From Adiantum capillus-veneris (lineage: Eukaryota > Streptophyta > Polypodiopsida > Polypodiales > Pteridaceae), in contig CM043944.1 of assembly GCA_014529385.2 (NCBI GenBank), forward strand, positions 63,762,248-63,826,247: DNA of 64,000 nt, in the 5' to 3' direction. The notes under the pieces were generated by a model. The model had not been told where the DNA came from and made no database searches. It saw only the letters and a list, made by a program, of their open reading frames with translations. Both the position numbers and the translations under genes were made by a program. Shown here one piece after another: positions 45,066 through 55,248 of the stretch; position 1 is the first letter of the stretch, and the number at the start of each line of letters is the position of its first letter.

Positions 45066-46899
45066 AAGACACTCTGGCCTCTCTTGCCTCTCATATTCAT
45101 GTCCATTTTTTGCCTCTTTATCAGCATTAATGTACCTGCCTCATTTGTATTTGTAGTAGCCGCTCGACCCATAGGGACCTCTGGACTTTTACCTTTGGTA
45201 TTCCCAACAGTGGGATCTGTACAAGACGCAGTTGTATCATGTGCAACTGCCTCTTTCGTGTCCACAAAAGCCATGAAATGTTCTCCCATTGCCTCTCCCG
45301 ATTGAGTTGCTCTATCAGTGGGCACCTCTGTGCCTCTGTCAGTGGGCACCTCTGTGCCTTTCCCTGCCTCATTGTTTTGCTCTATACATGCCTCAGTTGT
45401 ATTATGTGTATTTGCCTCTTTCATGTCCGTAGTAGCAGCCACGACAACTTCTCCCATTGCCTCTCCCGATTGAACTGCTCTGTCACCTGTCTCAGCTATG
45501 TCGGTAGAAGCCGCGACATCACCGTTACCCACTGCTGAGCCTATTCCAGGTACTCTCCTAGTGAGGTCCTCCTCACCCAAGCCTCCCATATCTTCAACAG
45601 TGGCATTTGTACCCTTTGCCTCCTCTGCATCAACAATGTCATCAGCTGCATCACTTGGACAGACCACCTCGGCTTGGGCTGTGACATCACTTGCACCCAC
45701 TACCTCACGTGTTCCAGCTTCTCTCTCAATGAGGACCTCCTCACCCATGCCTCTGGTATCCTCAACAGTGGCATATGTACCCATAGCCACAACTGCATCA
45801 AGAAGGGCATCTATGGCAGCATAAACAATACTTTCTGTTCCACCATCATTAACATTGCCATCAGCAGTAGCATCTGTGCTAGCATCCACAATGTCATTTG
45901 TGCAGGCATCAACTACCATAGCATCAGCAAGGGCATCTGTGTAGGCATCAACTGTGGTAGCATCATCAATGGCATCTGTGCCAGATTCAACAGTGGCATC
46001 TGTACCCATAGCCACAACTGCATCAAGAAGGGCATCTATGACAGCATGAACAATACTTTCTGTTCCACCATCATTAACATTGCCATCAGCAGCAGCATAT
46101 GTGCTAGCATCAACTTCCATAGCATCCACAATGTCATTTGTGCAGGCATCAACTACCATAGCATCAGCAATGGCATCTGTGCAGGCATCAACTGTGGTAG
46201 CATCATCAATGGCATATGTGCCAGATTCAACAGTGGCATTTGTACCCATAGCCACAACTGCATCAAGAAGGGCATCTATGACAGCATGAACAATACTTTC
46301 TGTTCCACCATCATTAACATTGCCATCAGCAGCAGAATCTGTGCGAGCATCAACTTCCATAGCATCCACAATGTCATTTGTGGGGGCATCAACTAGCGTA
46401 GCATCAGCAATGGCATTTGTGCAGGCATCAACTACCATAGCATCATCAATGGCATATGTGCCAGATTCAACTATGGTGGGGGTGGGTAATGTACCCTTTT
46501 CAAGTTTAGCACGGTCAACATCTGTATGCACATCATCATGCACAACCTGCACATCAAATGCATTAGGCACATTTGGAACAAATTCAGCAGTACTAGTAGG
46601 TGTGCTTGGATCAACTGTATCAAAATACTCTTTTATTTTGCCTGTAACCCCCCTGGAAGCTATAGCACCCCCTCTTGGATTCTTCACACGATAAGACTAA
46701 GCCAGTGAACCTACAGACCCCTCAACTATATCAAAAGACACTTTTTTTTTGCCTGTAACCCCCCTGGAAGCTGTAGCACCCCTTCTTGGATTCTTCACAG
46801 GATAAGATTGAGCCAGTGAACCTACAGACCCCTCATCTAGAAACCCTGAAAAGCGAGTGCGTCTCATGCAAGTTCCTCTTTTTTCAGCTTCTTGATTAT
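45059..46899 (-). pseudogene. T2 minus-strand gene, repetitive low-complexity exon
   Basis: From an acceptor (GTCGTAG, ending at 46900) the minus-strand frame starts DNQEAEKRGTCMRRTRFSGF. A 37-residue unit (SYPVKNPRRGATASRGVTGK) occurs twice (111-bp period, 46641 and 46752). The second copy carries the single TAG at 46697-46699 that breaks the frame. It then runs open for about 540 codons of alanine/aspartate/valine-rich repeats (VDACTDAIADA, GNVNDGGTESIVHAVIDALL). Repeat lengths of 225 and 240 bp keep phase. A frameshift at about 45140 joins it to the HAD-like domain. No enzyme motif is present; it looks like a flexible spacer. Confidence 0.6.
45781..46480. repeat. In-frame coding minisatellite (225/240-bp units)
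   Basis: About three units, with CCATAGCCACAACTGCATCA starting at 45781, 46006 and 46246. Each unit contains shorter ATCAACT-GCATC-type subrepeats of about 30 bp. Confidence 0.9.
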
Positions 46900-47184
46900 C
46901 TACGACAAGAAAAAGTAGAAACATATTACTAAACATGTACAAAAAATAAATCAAATAGTTTGCAACTACTCGATGCAAAGAATTAAGAGACATGTCACTA
47001 ACAAATTCCAACACTTGATTCATCAATGAGCATGGATACAATAAGGGTGCAATGGACTGCACATGCCTTCTAAAGACATCTTCTAATTGCATGAAGTTAC
47101 AACAAAAACACACTCATTGCTTTGCATTTGGTTTCTTTCTCTTCCTAAATGAATCAAGAGGTATATTCATTGTGGGACTTCCAC

Positions 47185-47572
47185 CTAAGTTCTTGGGAGA
47201 TCGATTTCTTGCGTTTTGGTGTTGGCTTCTTCCCCGCTGGAGGGGGTGTTGCTTTCACCGCATCTGCAACTGCCTCATTTGATGCTTCATCTCTAGTGTC
47301 CACACTTGGTGATGCTTTGGCACTCAATGGAGAACGCAACAGCCTTCTTGGAGTTAGTTGTTGCCTAGGTGATTTGACTGCAGAAGACTTTGCCATCAAG
47401 ATGTCTTCAACTACTCCACGTACTGCATCCCCTACGGGAGATTCCGCTTCAAGGGCTGGCTGCATCCCTCGGGTAGACTCCGCTTCAAGGCCTGGCTGCA
47501 TCCCTCGGGTAATCAGGCCATTCTTCCTTGTGGAATGCATCGTCTTGTTGGAGCAAGCATGCGATGATTGTT
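47185..47572 (-). pseudogene. T2 minus-strand gene, basic linker exon
   Basis: Acceptor GCTTTGTAG (ending at 47573) and donor AACTTAG/GTGG (exon end 47185). The exon encodes SSHACSNKTMHSTRKNGL, a duplicated 16-residue unit (TRGMQPGLEAES and TRGMQPALEAES), and a lysine/arginine/proline-rich end (GKKPTPKRKKSISQ) that resembles a nuclear localisation signal. A small exon may lie at 47646-47727. Confidence 0.5.
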
Positions 47573-47818
47573 CTACAAAGCAAGATATTTACAAAGTCTC
47601 ACTTGGAGTATCCCAAAATACACACATAAATACTGATTTTGGTACCTACGAGTGGCCTGCGTAAAGACTCTCTCTATTTTTGTCCTCAATGATTCTTGTA
47701 TACAGGTCTATGCTGCGATGTTTGTACCTGCAAATTATTTCATTAAATGCAAGAGTTTAAACTACCAATGGAAAGTGGGCCTGCAATAGTAGTAGTAAAT
47801 AATTGACACAGTGACTAC

Positions 47819-48193
47819 CTGCACTTGATTCTTTCACCTCACTCTTCACCTTTAGACCAATCATATGCTTAGCTCTAGGGGGAACAGACATGTTGCAATC
47901 TAGTGCAACACAATAGCCATAGTCCCTACATACATGTGCGAAGCATAGAATATGGTACACATGGGTGCAAGGCAGGGAGAATACATCCAAGCTTTTGGCA
48001 TCGAACGGGATTCCACATCCTACACAATGGTAGAACCCATTAAGTGCCACCTCGCTAATGCTCTGCTTAAATCCACAGGAGGAAAAGGCTTCATCAAACT
48101 GGATCCCACGTTATGTGAAGTCCTCTCCATAGTAACACAAAATTTAAAGTGCTCTGATTCCTGTGCTATGTTGGTCTCTACTTCTGCAAGTGC
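47819..48193 (-). pseudogene. T2 minus-strand gene, RING-like zinc-finger exon
   Basis: Acceptor TTTCACAG (ending at 48194) and donor GCAG/GTAGTC. The 3' half encodes FYHCVGCGIPFDAKS...LPCTHVYHILCF...YCVALDC. This gives C-x2-C, then C-x-H-x2-H-x2-C, then C-x4-C, a RING-H2-like ligand pattern with an unusual last spacing. The 5' half is open in a different phase (ALAEVETNIAQESEHF), so a frameshift lies between about 48060 and 48130. If real, the domain could act in ubiquitin transfer or zinc-dependent interaction; only the ligand pattern supports this. Confidence 0.6.
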
Positions 48194-48289
48194 CTGTGAA
48201 ACAAAGAAGACAACACATCTAATTTAAGTCTCAATAACCCAACAAAAGCAGATTGCTGAAAAGAATATGTAGCGTGAATCTTATCCCTT

Positions 48290-49160
48290 ATTTGCAATAC
48301 CACATATAAGACAAGCACTTACTCTATATGCTATAAACACAAGCTTGATGTGGTATATGATATGCACTGTGCTATATAGCACATAGCACAGTCCAAGTAT
48401 AATGTGCTATAAGTGCTACATAGAGTATGCACTGTAGATCATAGCAGAGAGACTTTTTAAAATACCAGATATAGCCCAAACATTTTCTCTATATGCTATA
48501 TAGCACAAGCTTGTTGGGTATATGATATGCAATGGGCTATATGATACATAGCACATAGCATATAGCACAAATATTGTGCTATGTAGCACATAGCACAATT
48601 AGAGATGTGCTATGTAGCACATAGCAAAAATAGAGATTGTGCTATATAGCACAATTCGCTATTCCACACACTCCAGGACTATATTGTGAACATATAACAC
48701 ACAAAATGTGCTATTTAGCACATCGCACATAAAAATATTGTGCTATGTAGCACATATCAATATTTAACAGACACTTCACGGCTATACTGTGAGCATATAG
48801 CATATAGGTTATGCTATATAGCACATATTACACATGTCCATTGTGCTATGTATCACATAGCACATAACCACACAGAGCACATAGCATAGAATCACACACA
48901 TTCCAAATAGATGAGGGTACTATTGTGAACATGCTACACCTAGATTGAACTATAAAGCACATAGCACATAACCACACATAGCATATAACCACCCACTCCA
49001 TGAATATGATGGCTTGTTGTGACCATATAGCACATAGCATATAACCACCCACTCCATGAAGATGATGGCTATGTTGTGACCATATAGCACATATTTTGTG
49101 CTATATAGCACATAGCAGAAATAGAATATGCTCATACAGTACATAACCATACAATCCAAA
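48290..49160. repeat. Dense TATAGCACATAGCAC repeat field in a T2 intron
   Basis: Dozens of GTGCTATATAGCAC and GTGCTATGTAGCACATAGCAC variants, many perfect palindromes, fill the first intron of the minus-strand gene. Related units are in the 290-bp direct repeats. A diverged 80-90 bp tandem (CCACCCACTCCATGAA units) is at 48960-49060. Confidence 0.85.
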
Positions 49161-49238
49161 ACACTCTAACCACATAACCACATGGAAGTGAACCACATAC
49201 TCCAAAACAAAGTGAAGCACATGTAGGAGGGTATGCAC

Positions 49239-50108
49239 CTTTGCTTTAGCCACATTGGCTTCTAATTCAGCAACGTTCTCTCTAGTAGTACTCGAGAACT
49301 GTCCAATCAAATCAATCAGGCGTTGTCGAGCTACAGGGCCTTGCACGCAATCAATCTTCGTTTGCAACCTTATGGCCAAAGTGTTTGAGCTTTGAGCACC
49401 CTCAGCCCTATGCAATTCTCTAACTTGATCTTGTACCTGCTTCTTTGCACCCTCAAGTCTTGACTTATAGTCTTGCAATCTTCCCTCTGCAATATTCTTC
49501 ATTTCTGCAAGTGCCCTGCTATTCTCCTTTGCCAATTGTACCAGGCATCCTCCTGTAGGCACGCTTGACAATGGTACAGACGTACCTTCTGTTTTCAATG
49601 ATGATCTGGTAGAGGCAGCAATGGTTTTGGAACCTCTCCCTCTACCACTCATCTGCTCTTCCCACCTCTTGATCTTGTTTTGCAAGTTGTGTCTTTCTTT
49701 TGAGGCTCTCATTGCCCTCTCTGCAAAGATAGCCCAAGAAATTTGATGTTTGCCAAATTCACTGCAGTTTTCCAATGCAAAGGCCTTTGCAAATTGAGTC
49801 CCTACTTCATACATGAAGGGACCCTCCTGGTAGACATCCCAGTGTCTCCACACAAGCTTTTGTAAGAACTCCGACCGAGCATGGTATGCCTTCACTTTCT
49901 TGTGGCTACCCGGAACAGGCTTTGGGCATATAAAGACAGAGATGTCATTGTTTCCTGTCAAGCTACACATATCAACTCCCTCCAATGGCAATCCATGCTC
50001 CATATGAAATTCCTCGGCAAGACGACAAAACTTTGTATGCAGAGGTGGTTCGATGTTCCTAACTAGACTGTTGCTTGCTTGAATAGGATGCTTTGAGGAA
50101 GGTGCCAT
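49239..50108 (-). CDS. T2 minus-strand gene, first exon (coiled-coil N-terminus)
   Basis: A clean 290-codon exon from ATG at 50108 (MAPSSKHPIQASNSLVRN) to an AAG/GTGCAT donor at 49239, in phase 0. The first 130 residues look globular (FHMEHGLPLEGVDMCSLTGN, VWRHWDVYQEGPFMYEVG). A basic stretch (MSGRGRGSKT) follows, then a glutamate/lysine/glutamine-rich coiled-coil half (MKNIAEGRLQDYKSRLEGAK, VAELEANVAKAK). No family is recognised. It is the most intact exon of T2. Confidence 0.6.
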
Positions 50109-50576
50109 GATGGAGTCTCAAGTGATATACCTGCACATCATCCAATGAGCTCATGAGACGTGGTGTACCCTCGCTTATCATCCCTGCTAAAAAGAAACAA
50201 GAACTTCATGGGCCTGCTCTTGTAAGCAGGCCATTCAAGGTGATGTGCTATGGGATTTGCCCCAAGATTGCATGCAGCTTGTGGACTAGCAAATTACCTC
50301 GGGAGTCTATGTCCTCTCATGCAGCCAGCAGCAGCAGCATTAGTTTTTGCTCGCCTCTTGTTGCAAATGAGCAAGGTGTGGCACTCATGCAGCTCAAAAT
50401 GCAGCTTAATGTAGCTAAATGATCCCAAGTGGGGTGCGCGTGCTCACGTAGTAGAGAGTGTACATGTTCAATGGGGGACATACCTCGAAGAGAAGAGGGC
50501 GGTTATTGCAATCGTCATTGTGGCAACCAAGCTTGCACAGTAGAAGCTCTAAGCACAGTAGACCTTGAGCACGCGC

Positions 50577-50616
<40 letters not shown>

Positions 50617-50806
50617 GTCGGGGGCGGGGGGGGGGCACGTTGTTTGAAACTGCCAACTACTCATGAAACAAAGTGGGTGTGTGAAGGCTGAATTTTTCAG
50701 TATAACATTTTTTAGAATATAAATTTGGACGTCTGAAATATGGCACCAGTGACCACACCCCCAATGTCAGCTATGCTATTTAATTATATCACATATATAG
50801 CTTTCC
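50109..50806. other. T2 right subterminal region, no gene
   Basis: Presumed promoter side of the minus-strand gene, with a (GA)n tract at 50579-50609 followed by a G-rich patch. No reliable frame. Confidence 0.45.
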
Positions 50807-50826
50807 ACCTATTCATGCTTTCACCC
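50807..50826. repeat. T2 right terminal inverted repeat
   Basis: On the minus strand reads GGGTGAAAGCATGAATAGG, the partner of the left end. Confidence 0.85.
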
Positions 50827-51170
50827 TTGGTCAATAAGTACGTGTTTATTTTTCTTAATGACATTCACATTTTCTCAACTTCTTGGGAACAACACACTAT
50901 AGATGTAGAGAAAGTTTTACCTCGATTGGATGCTAATGTCTTTCTATTGCAGCAAAGAAGTCAGAAATTTGCCTAACTACTGTTTGTTATTTGGGCTAGA
51001 TCATCTCTCTCGACAGCATATGTCTTGATCCCGCCAATGTAAGTGACGTAAGAGAGTGGCCTATAATTGACACGATGTCGAGGGATATGAGTTTGAGAGG
51101 TGAGCCGGGAAGGCACGAGGCCTCTGGCTGTCAAAGGTGGAAGAGAGAAAGAATAGCACACAGAAAGATG
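50827..51170 (+). pseudogene. Element C reverse transcriptase, 3' part
   Basis: The frame resumes in phase as VNKYVFIFLNDIHIFSTSWE (YxDD-equivalent with N-D in place of D-D), then HTIDVEKVLPRLDANVFLLQ. After a stop it continues as ISLDSICLDPANVSDVREWP, matching the RT thumb and connection (G-H-x-x-S...D-P-x-K...W-P). It fades near 51170. Confidence 0.8.
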
Positions 51171-51600
51171 AATGCCAGTAGGAACCCAAAATGAGTATTA
51201 TATCATTAAAACCAGAATAAGTTGTACAAGATGTGGTCTCATTAGAAGATTTCGGAGGTCATTTGGAGTTCCTTCTAAGAAATTATATTTCTCTCTCTAG
51301 AAAATCTTCTTAAAATGCCTTTGCACTTATTGAGTACGTCCACAAGGACAACTTGATACTTTGAAAAGTAAACGTAACTTTCTGGCATTTTTTGAAAATG
51401 GTCACCTTTTCATTAAATGTGATTGCCTTTTTCACGAGGTCGGCGCCACTCATTCAATACGGCTTTCTACATCATTCAAATTTTAAAAAAAACACAAACT
51501 TGTCAGATAATGTCAAAATTGAAGATTTGGACACCATTTGTCTGGATAGCCCAAATACCTAAAAATCGATTGTCTACTTGCCCTGTTTTGACACCCGGAG
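51171..51600. other. No recognisable feature
   Basis: Sequence between the end of the gypsy RT relic and the tandem repeats; no coding evidence. Confidence 0.4.
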
Positions 51601-51760
51601 AGGGAGAAAATGCCAAAAAACCTCTAAAAGAGGGTTGTAGCAGAACAACGTGCGAGGGGCACTCTAAATTTTTGTGAAATGGCCTCTTCGCATCGTTTTG
51701 TTACTTCTCCCTTTTATGGCTTTATATATATATACAGAACTATATATACTTCAAACTATA

Positions 51761-51791
<31 letters not shown>

Positions 51792-51889
51792 TATAAAAGG
51801 ATTTTACTCGAACGGCATATGAGGGACACTCTAAATTCTTGTGAAATGACCTCTACGCGCCGTTGGGCTACTTCTCTCTTTTATGGATT

Positions 51890-51929
<40 letters not shown>

Positions 51930-52109
51930 CTCTGGAGAAAATGCCAAAAAACCTCTAAAAGAGGGTTGTAGCAGCAAAACCTTGCGGGAGGGGCACTCTA
52001 AATTTTTGTGAAATGGCCTATGTGCACCGTTCTGCTACTTCTCCCTTTTATGGATTTATATATATATAAAGAACTATATATCCTTTAAACTATATATATA
52101 TACTTCTTA

Positions 52110-52110
<1 letters not shown>
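51601..52110. repeat. Three diverged tandem copies with AT microsatellites
   Basis: Units with GAGGGGCACTCTAAATT, GTGAAATGGCCT and CTACTTCTCCCTTTTATGG start near 51607, 51797 (partial) and 51943. They are separated by (TA)n tracts. Confidence 0.8.
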
Positions 52111-52523
<413 letters not shown>

Positions 52524-54122
52524 TGAGGCGGTCCGGGGCGGGCAACAAGAGAGGCGACCTCCAAACACCCCTCAAGGCTCCCGTGCTGCTCAATTGGGCC
52601 TGGGGCAACCACAAGCACAACACAACAACAAACCCACAGCCAAACCCAAACAAGATAGGGGCACCACCTAGTTATGGTATGCGAACTAGGACGCAAGAGA
52701 GATTTTGGCACAACCAAGAAGATGCACCACACAACACACACAAGCAACCTCACACCAAGACACACACAAAATGGACCAGAGAGAGCTAGAGCAAAGGGAA
52801 GAGAGAGAGAGAGAAAAGGATCTTGCGTAATACCTTATTTGTGACTTGCAAATGGAGATGGTTCGTTATGATGCTATCGTAGAACTTGTACAAAACTCAC
52901 TCAATGCTTAGTGATTGCTAAACATTGCCAAAACACACACACACACTGTCTTAGGGTGTGGGAGACCTCTCACCACAATACCCTCTTACAATGGACACAA
53001 AATTGGCAATGAAAAACACACTAAAACACTTCCTAAAATCAAGATCAACCGATAAAAACTCAAAATACACAAGTCACCTTGAATTCACCAAACCGTATTG
53101 CACAAATAGAAGGACGAAGATTTGAACGTCGAATCACGCCTTTGATGCACCAAACCTCAATTTATTGATGATGAAGGAGCATATACAATAGTGGTTTTGA
53201 GATTTGTGGAACTCAACGCTCTCTCACTTGCAATGTGTAGCTTGAAGGCTTCTCTCACACCAAGAGTGAAGCTCACAAGTGGTTGCTACACCTAAGTCTC
53301 TCCTCACGCATAGAGTGTTGGGGTGCTATGTGAGATATTGGAGGTTGTTTTGCAAGAAGGAGAGGGGCCTATTTATAGGTTGGATACCCCTCATTAGGAT
53401 TATTGGAAATCCTAATTTACAAGCTAACAAATCAAGATTATGATTTTTTTGAATATCAAAACATTGTGGGCCTTCTTTGTCTGCTTGAGTCATGGGTGTG
53501 GGCTCAAAAGAGAGCATTATTGATGGTAGATAAGGTGAAAGTAAGTAAGGAGAGGGAGAGAGAGAGATAGAGAGAGAGAGTTACTATACACATGTCTTGA
53601 GGTGAGGTGTCTTTTATGGTTAGGTCAATGGCTATTTTGTGTTAGTATGTTAGTGGTTAGTGTTAGTAATCACTAGAAAGTTAATGATATATTTGCAATG
53701 GGTAGAATGGGTGGGATGGTTGGAGTAAGATGGTTGAATGAAGTGAACAAATCCTTGTGATGGTGAAGCTTGAAGAAGTTTTGGACTTACTTGTGTAGGT
53801 TCTTAAATGACCATCGATCTTCTTCTTCGTCTTCTCTTCTTTACGCCACCGCTGCCAAGGTTGATCATCGTGATGAAAATGGTAATTCCGTTGATGAGAT
53901 CTTTTGATTTGCAGAGGTTAAGCATGGTACACATGCTGAATTTATGTATATATATAAGGAGTAAGATGGAATTGTACTTTGGAGATAATAGAGAGAGGCA
54001 TAGAGATAGTGTATGTACATGGAGAGCTCATATGAGAGCTATGGGAGTAAGTGGGGAGGTTAATGGTGAAGAAGGTGAGAGAAACCATTGAAGGTGCAGG
54101 TTTGAGTGAGGGATTGAGAGAA

Positions 54123-54157
<35 letters not shown>

Positions 54158-55220
54158 AGTGTGGAAAGAGGTGAGAGAAGACTATGGGCTACTTGTGAAA
54201 AAAGTGGGCAGACACTGGGGTCCACTCAAAAAATCATATCTCACCGCTGGTAGCTCCAAAAATCATGAAAAAATTTGAGGTGATTATTCAGAGCGTGGGC
54301 TACATTTTCTCTTTTGACCACTGCTCCAAATTCGGAGTGGAGATAGGTGCCAAAATTCTCACCAAAAAGCCTGTTTTTATGCTTGCAAAAGTCTTTTAGT
54401 GGACCCCTCCTTTGTTGAATTTGTACAATGCATCCAAGAGTGAGCCCCTCCTTTGTCATATCATAATACAAAGCATCCAAGTTGCCCTTGACACATGCAT
54501 GGAGGAGGATTATTGGTGAATAAAGAAATATATACATGGTGGGACTAGTGTATGGACTATTCATGGACTTTAGCTCAATGAGCACATGGTGTTAGAATAA
54601 TGAGTAAAAATAATAATAAAAATATGGAGGAGTTATGGATATGGAAAGATATTGGAATCATATGATATGGTCCCTCCTTGAATTATTTTGGGTGAAAGAG
54701 GAAAAGGTATGCAAGTAAATAATATAATAAAAGTAACCAATGAGTAGAAATCAATTTTTTGTTTTCACGAGGGTGAGGGTGAAAATGTAGGAGTGATTTG
54801 TATAAAGGAAAAATATGAGGTTAGAGTATGTACATATTGGCAAAAATATATATATATATAATTATGGTGTAAGAGGATGAAAGAAGGTGTACATAGGTTT
54901 AATAAAACACACACCTAAGTAGAAATATTTAAATAAAATACCAAAATAATTATAAAAAATCCCTATATTTAGGCCATATATACAATGAAATATTTACACA
55001 CAAAGAGGCCATAATATACTTTTATTTTTTTATTTTTTTTGGCTCACCTAGCCCAGTGACTAGCTAGCTGAGGGTTTTTAAGAAGATATGGGAAAAGTCC
55101 CGTGACTCACGCACGCCTATGTACAGTGAAATGGTAGGGATAGCCACAGTGTTTGGGTGATTTTGGTAGGGTGAGGTAACTCACTGTGGCAATTACAAAG
55201 AGCCTAAAAAACGGCTATCA
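52524..55220 (-). repeat. Element A 3' LTR
   Basis: 2697 bp. Nearly identical to 61145-63892; the shorter GA tract (53550-53580) and TG tract (54123-54153) account for most of the 51-bp length difference. The minus-strand TATA box is at 53368-53378. Confidence 0.95.
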
Positions 55221-55234
55221 TTAGCCCTCCCCCT
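55221..55234 (-). other. Polypurine tract of element A
   Basis: AGGGGGAGGGCTAA on the minus strand, immediately before the 3' LTR (TGATAGCC). It primes plus-strand DNA synthesis. Confidence 0.85.
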
Positions 55235-55248
55235 GGATGATGGTATAT

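Larger units (their letters stand above)
40825..50826. mobile_element. DNA transposon T2, 10,002 bp, with convergent genes
   Basis: Imperfect 20-bp terminal inverted repeats start GGGTGAAAGCAT at both ends (40825-40844 and, inverted, 50807-50826). The 4-bp target duplication is TTGG (40821-40824 and 50827-50830). Deleting T2 with one TTGG restores the gypsy RT frame of element C, which fixes both ends. The plus strand carries a DDE transposase (41279-43870). The minus strand carries a spliced gene with RING-like and FCP1-like HAD domains (50108 to 44200). A 4-bp duplication and an RNase H-fold transposase are compatible with Sola-type or other small superfamilies, but the assignment is open. 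Confidence 0.92.
39050..51170 (+). mobile_element. Ty3/gypsy relic, element C, split by transposon T2
   Basis: Plus-strand gag with a duplicated zinc knuckle, protease and RT up to 40824, then a 10-kb DNA transposon, then RT resuming at 50827. No LTRs were located. Stops and frameshifts are frequent. The split is precise: the TTGG at 40821-40824 repeats at 50827-50830 and the RT frame continues across it. Confidence 0.85.

Noticed and set aside
45239-46694. Plus-strand ORFs opposite the T2 minisatellite (Ser/Ile/Cys-rich)
   Set aside because: Reverse-strand shadows of the in-frame repeat; the minus strand has the longer frame, splice sites and domain continuity.
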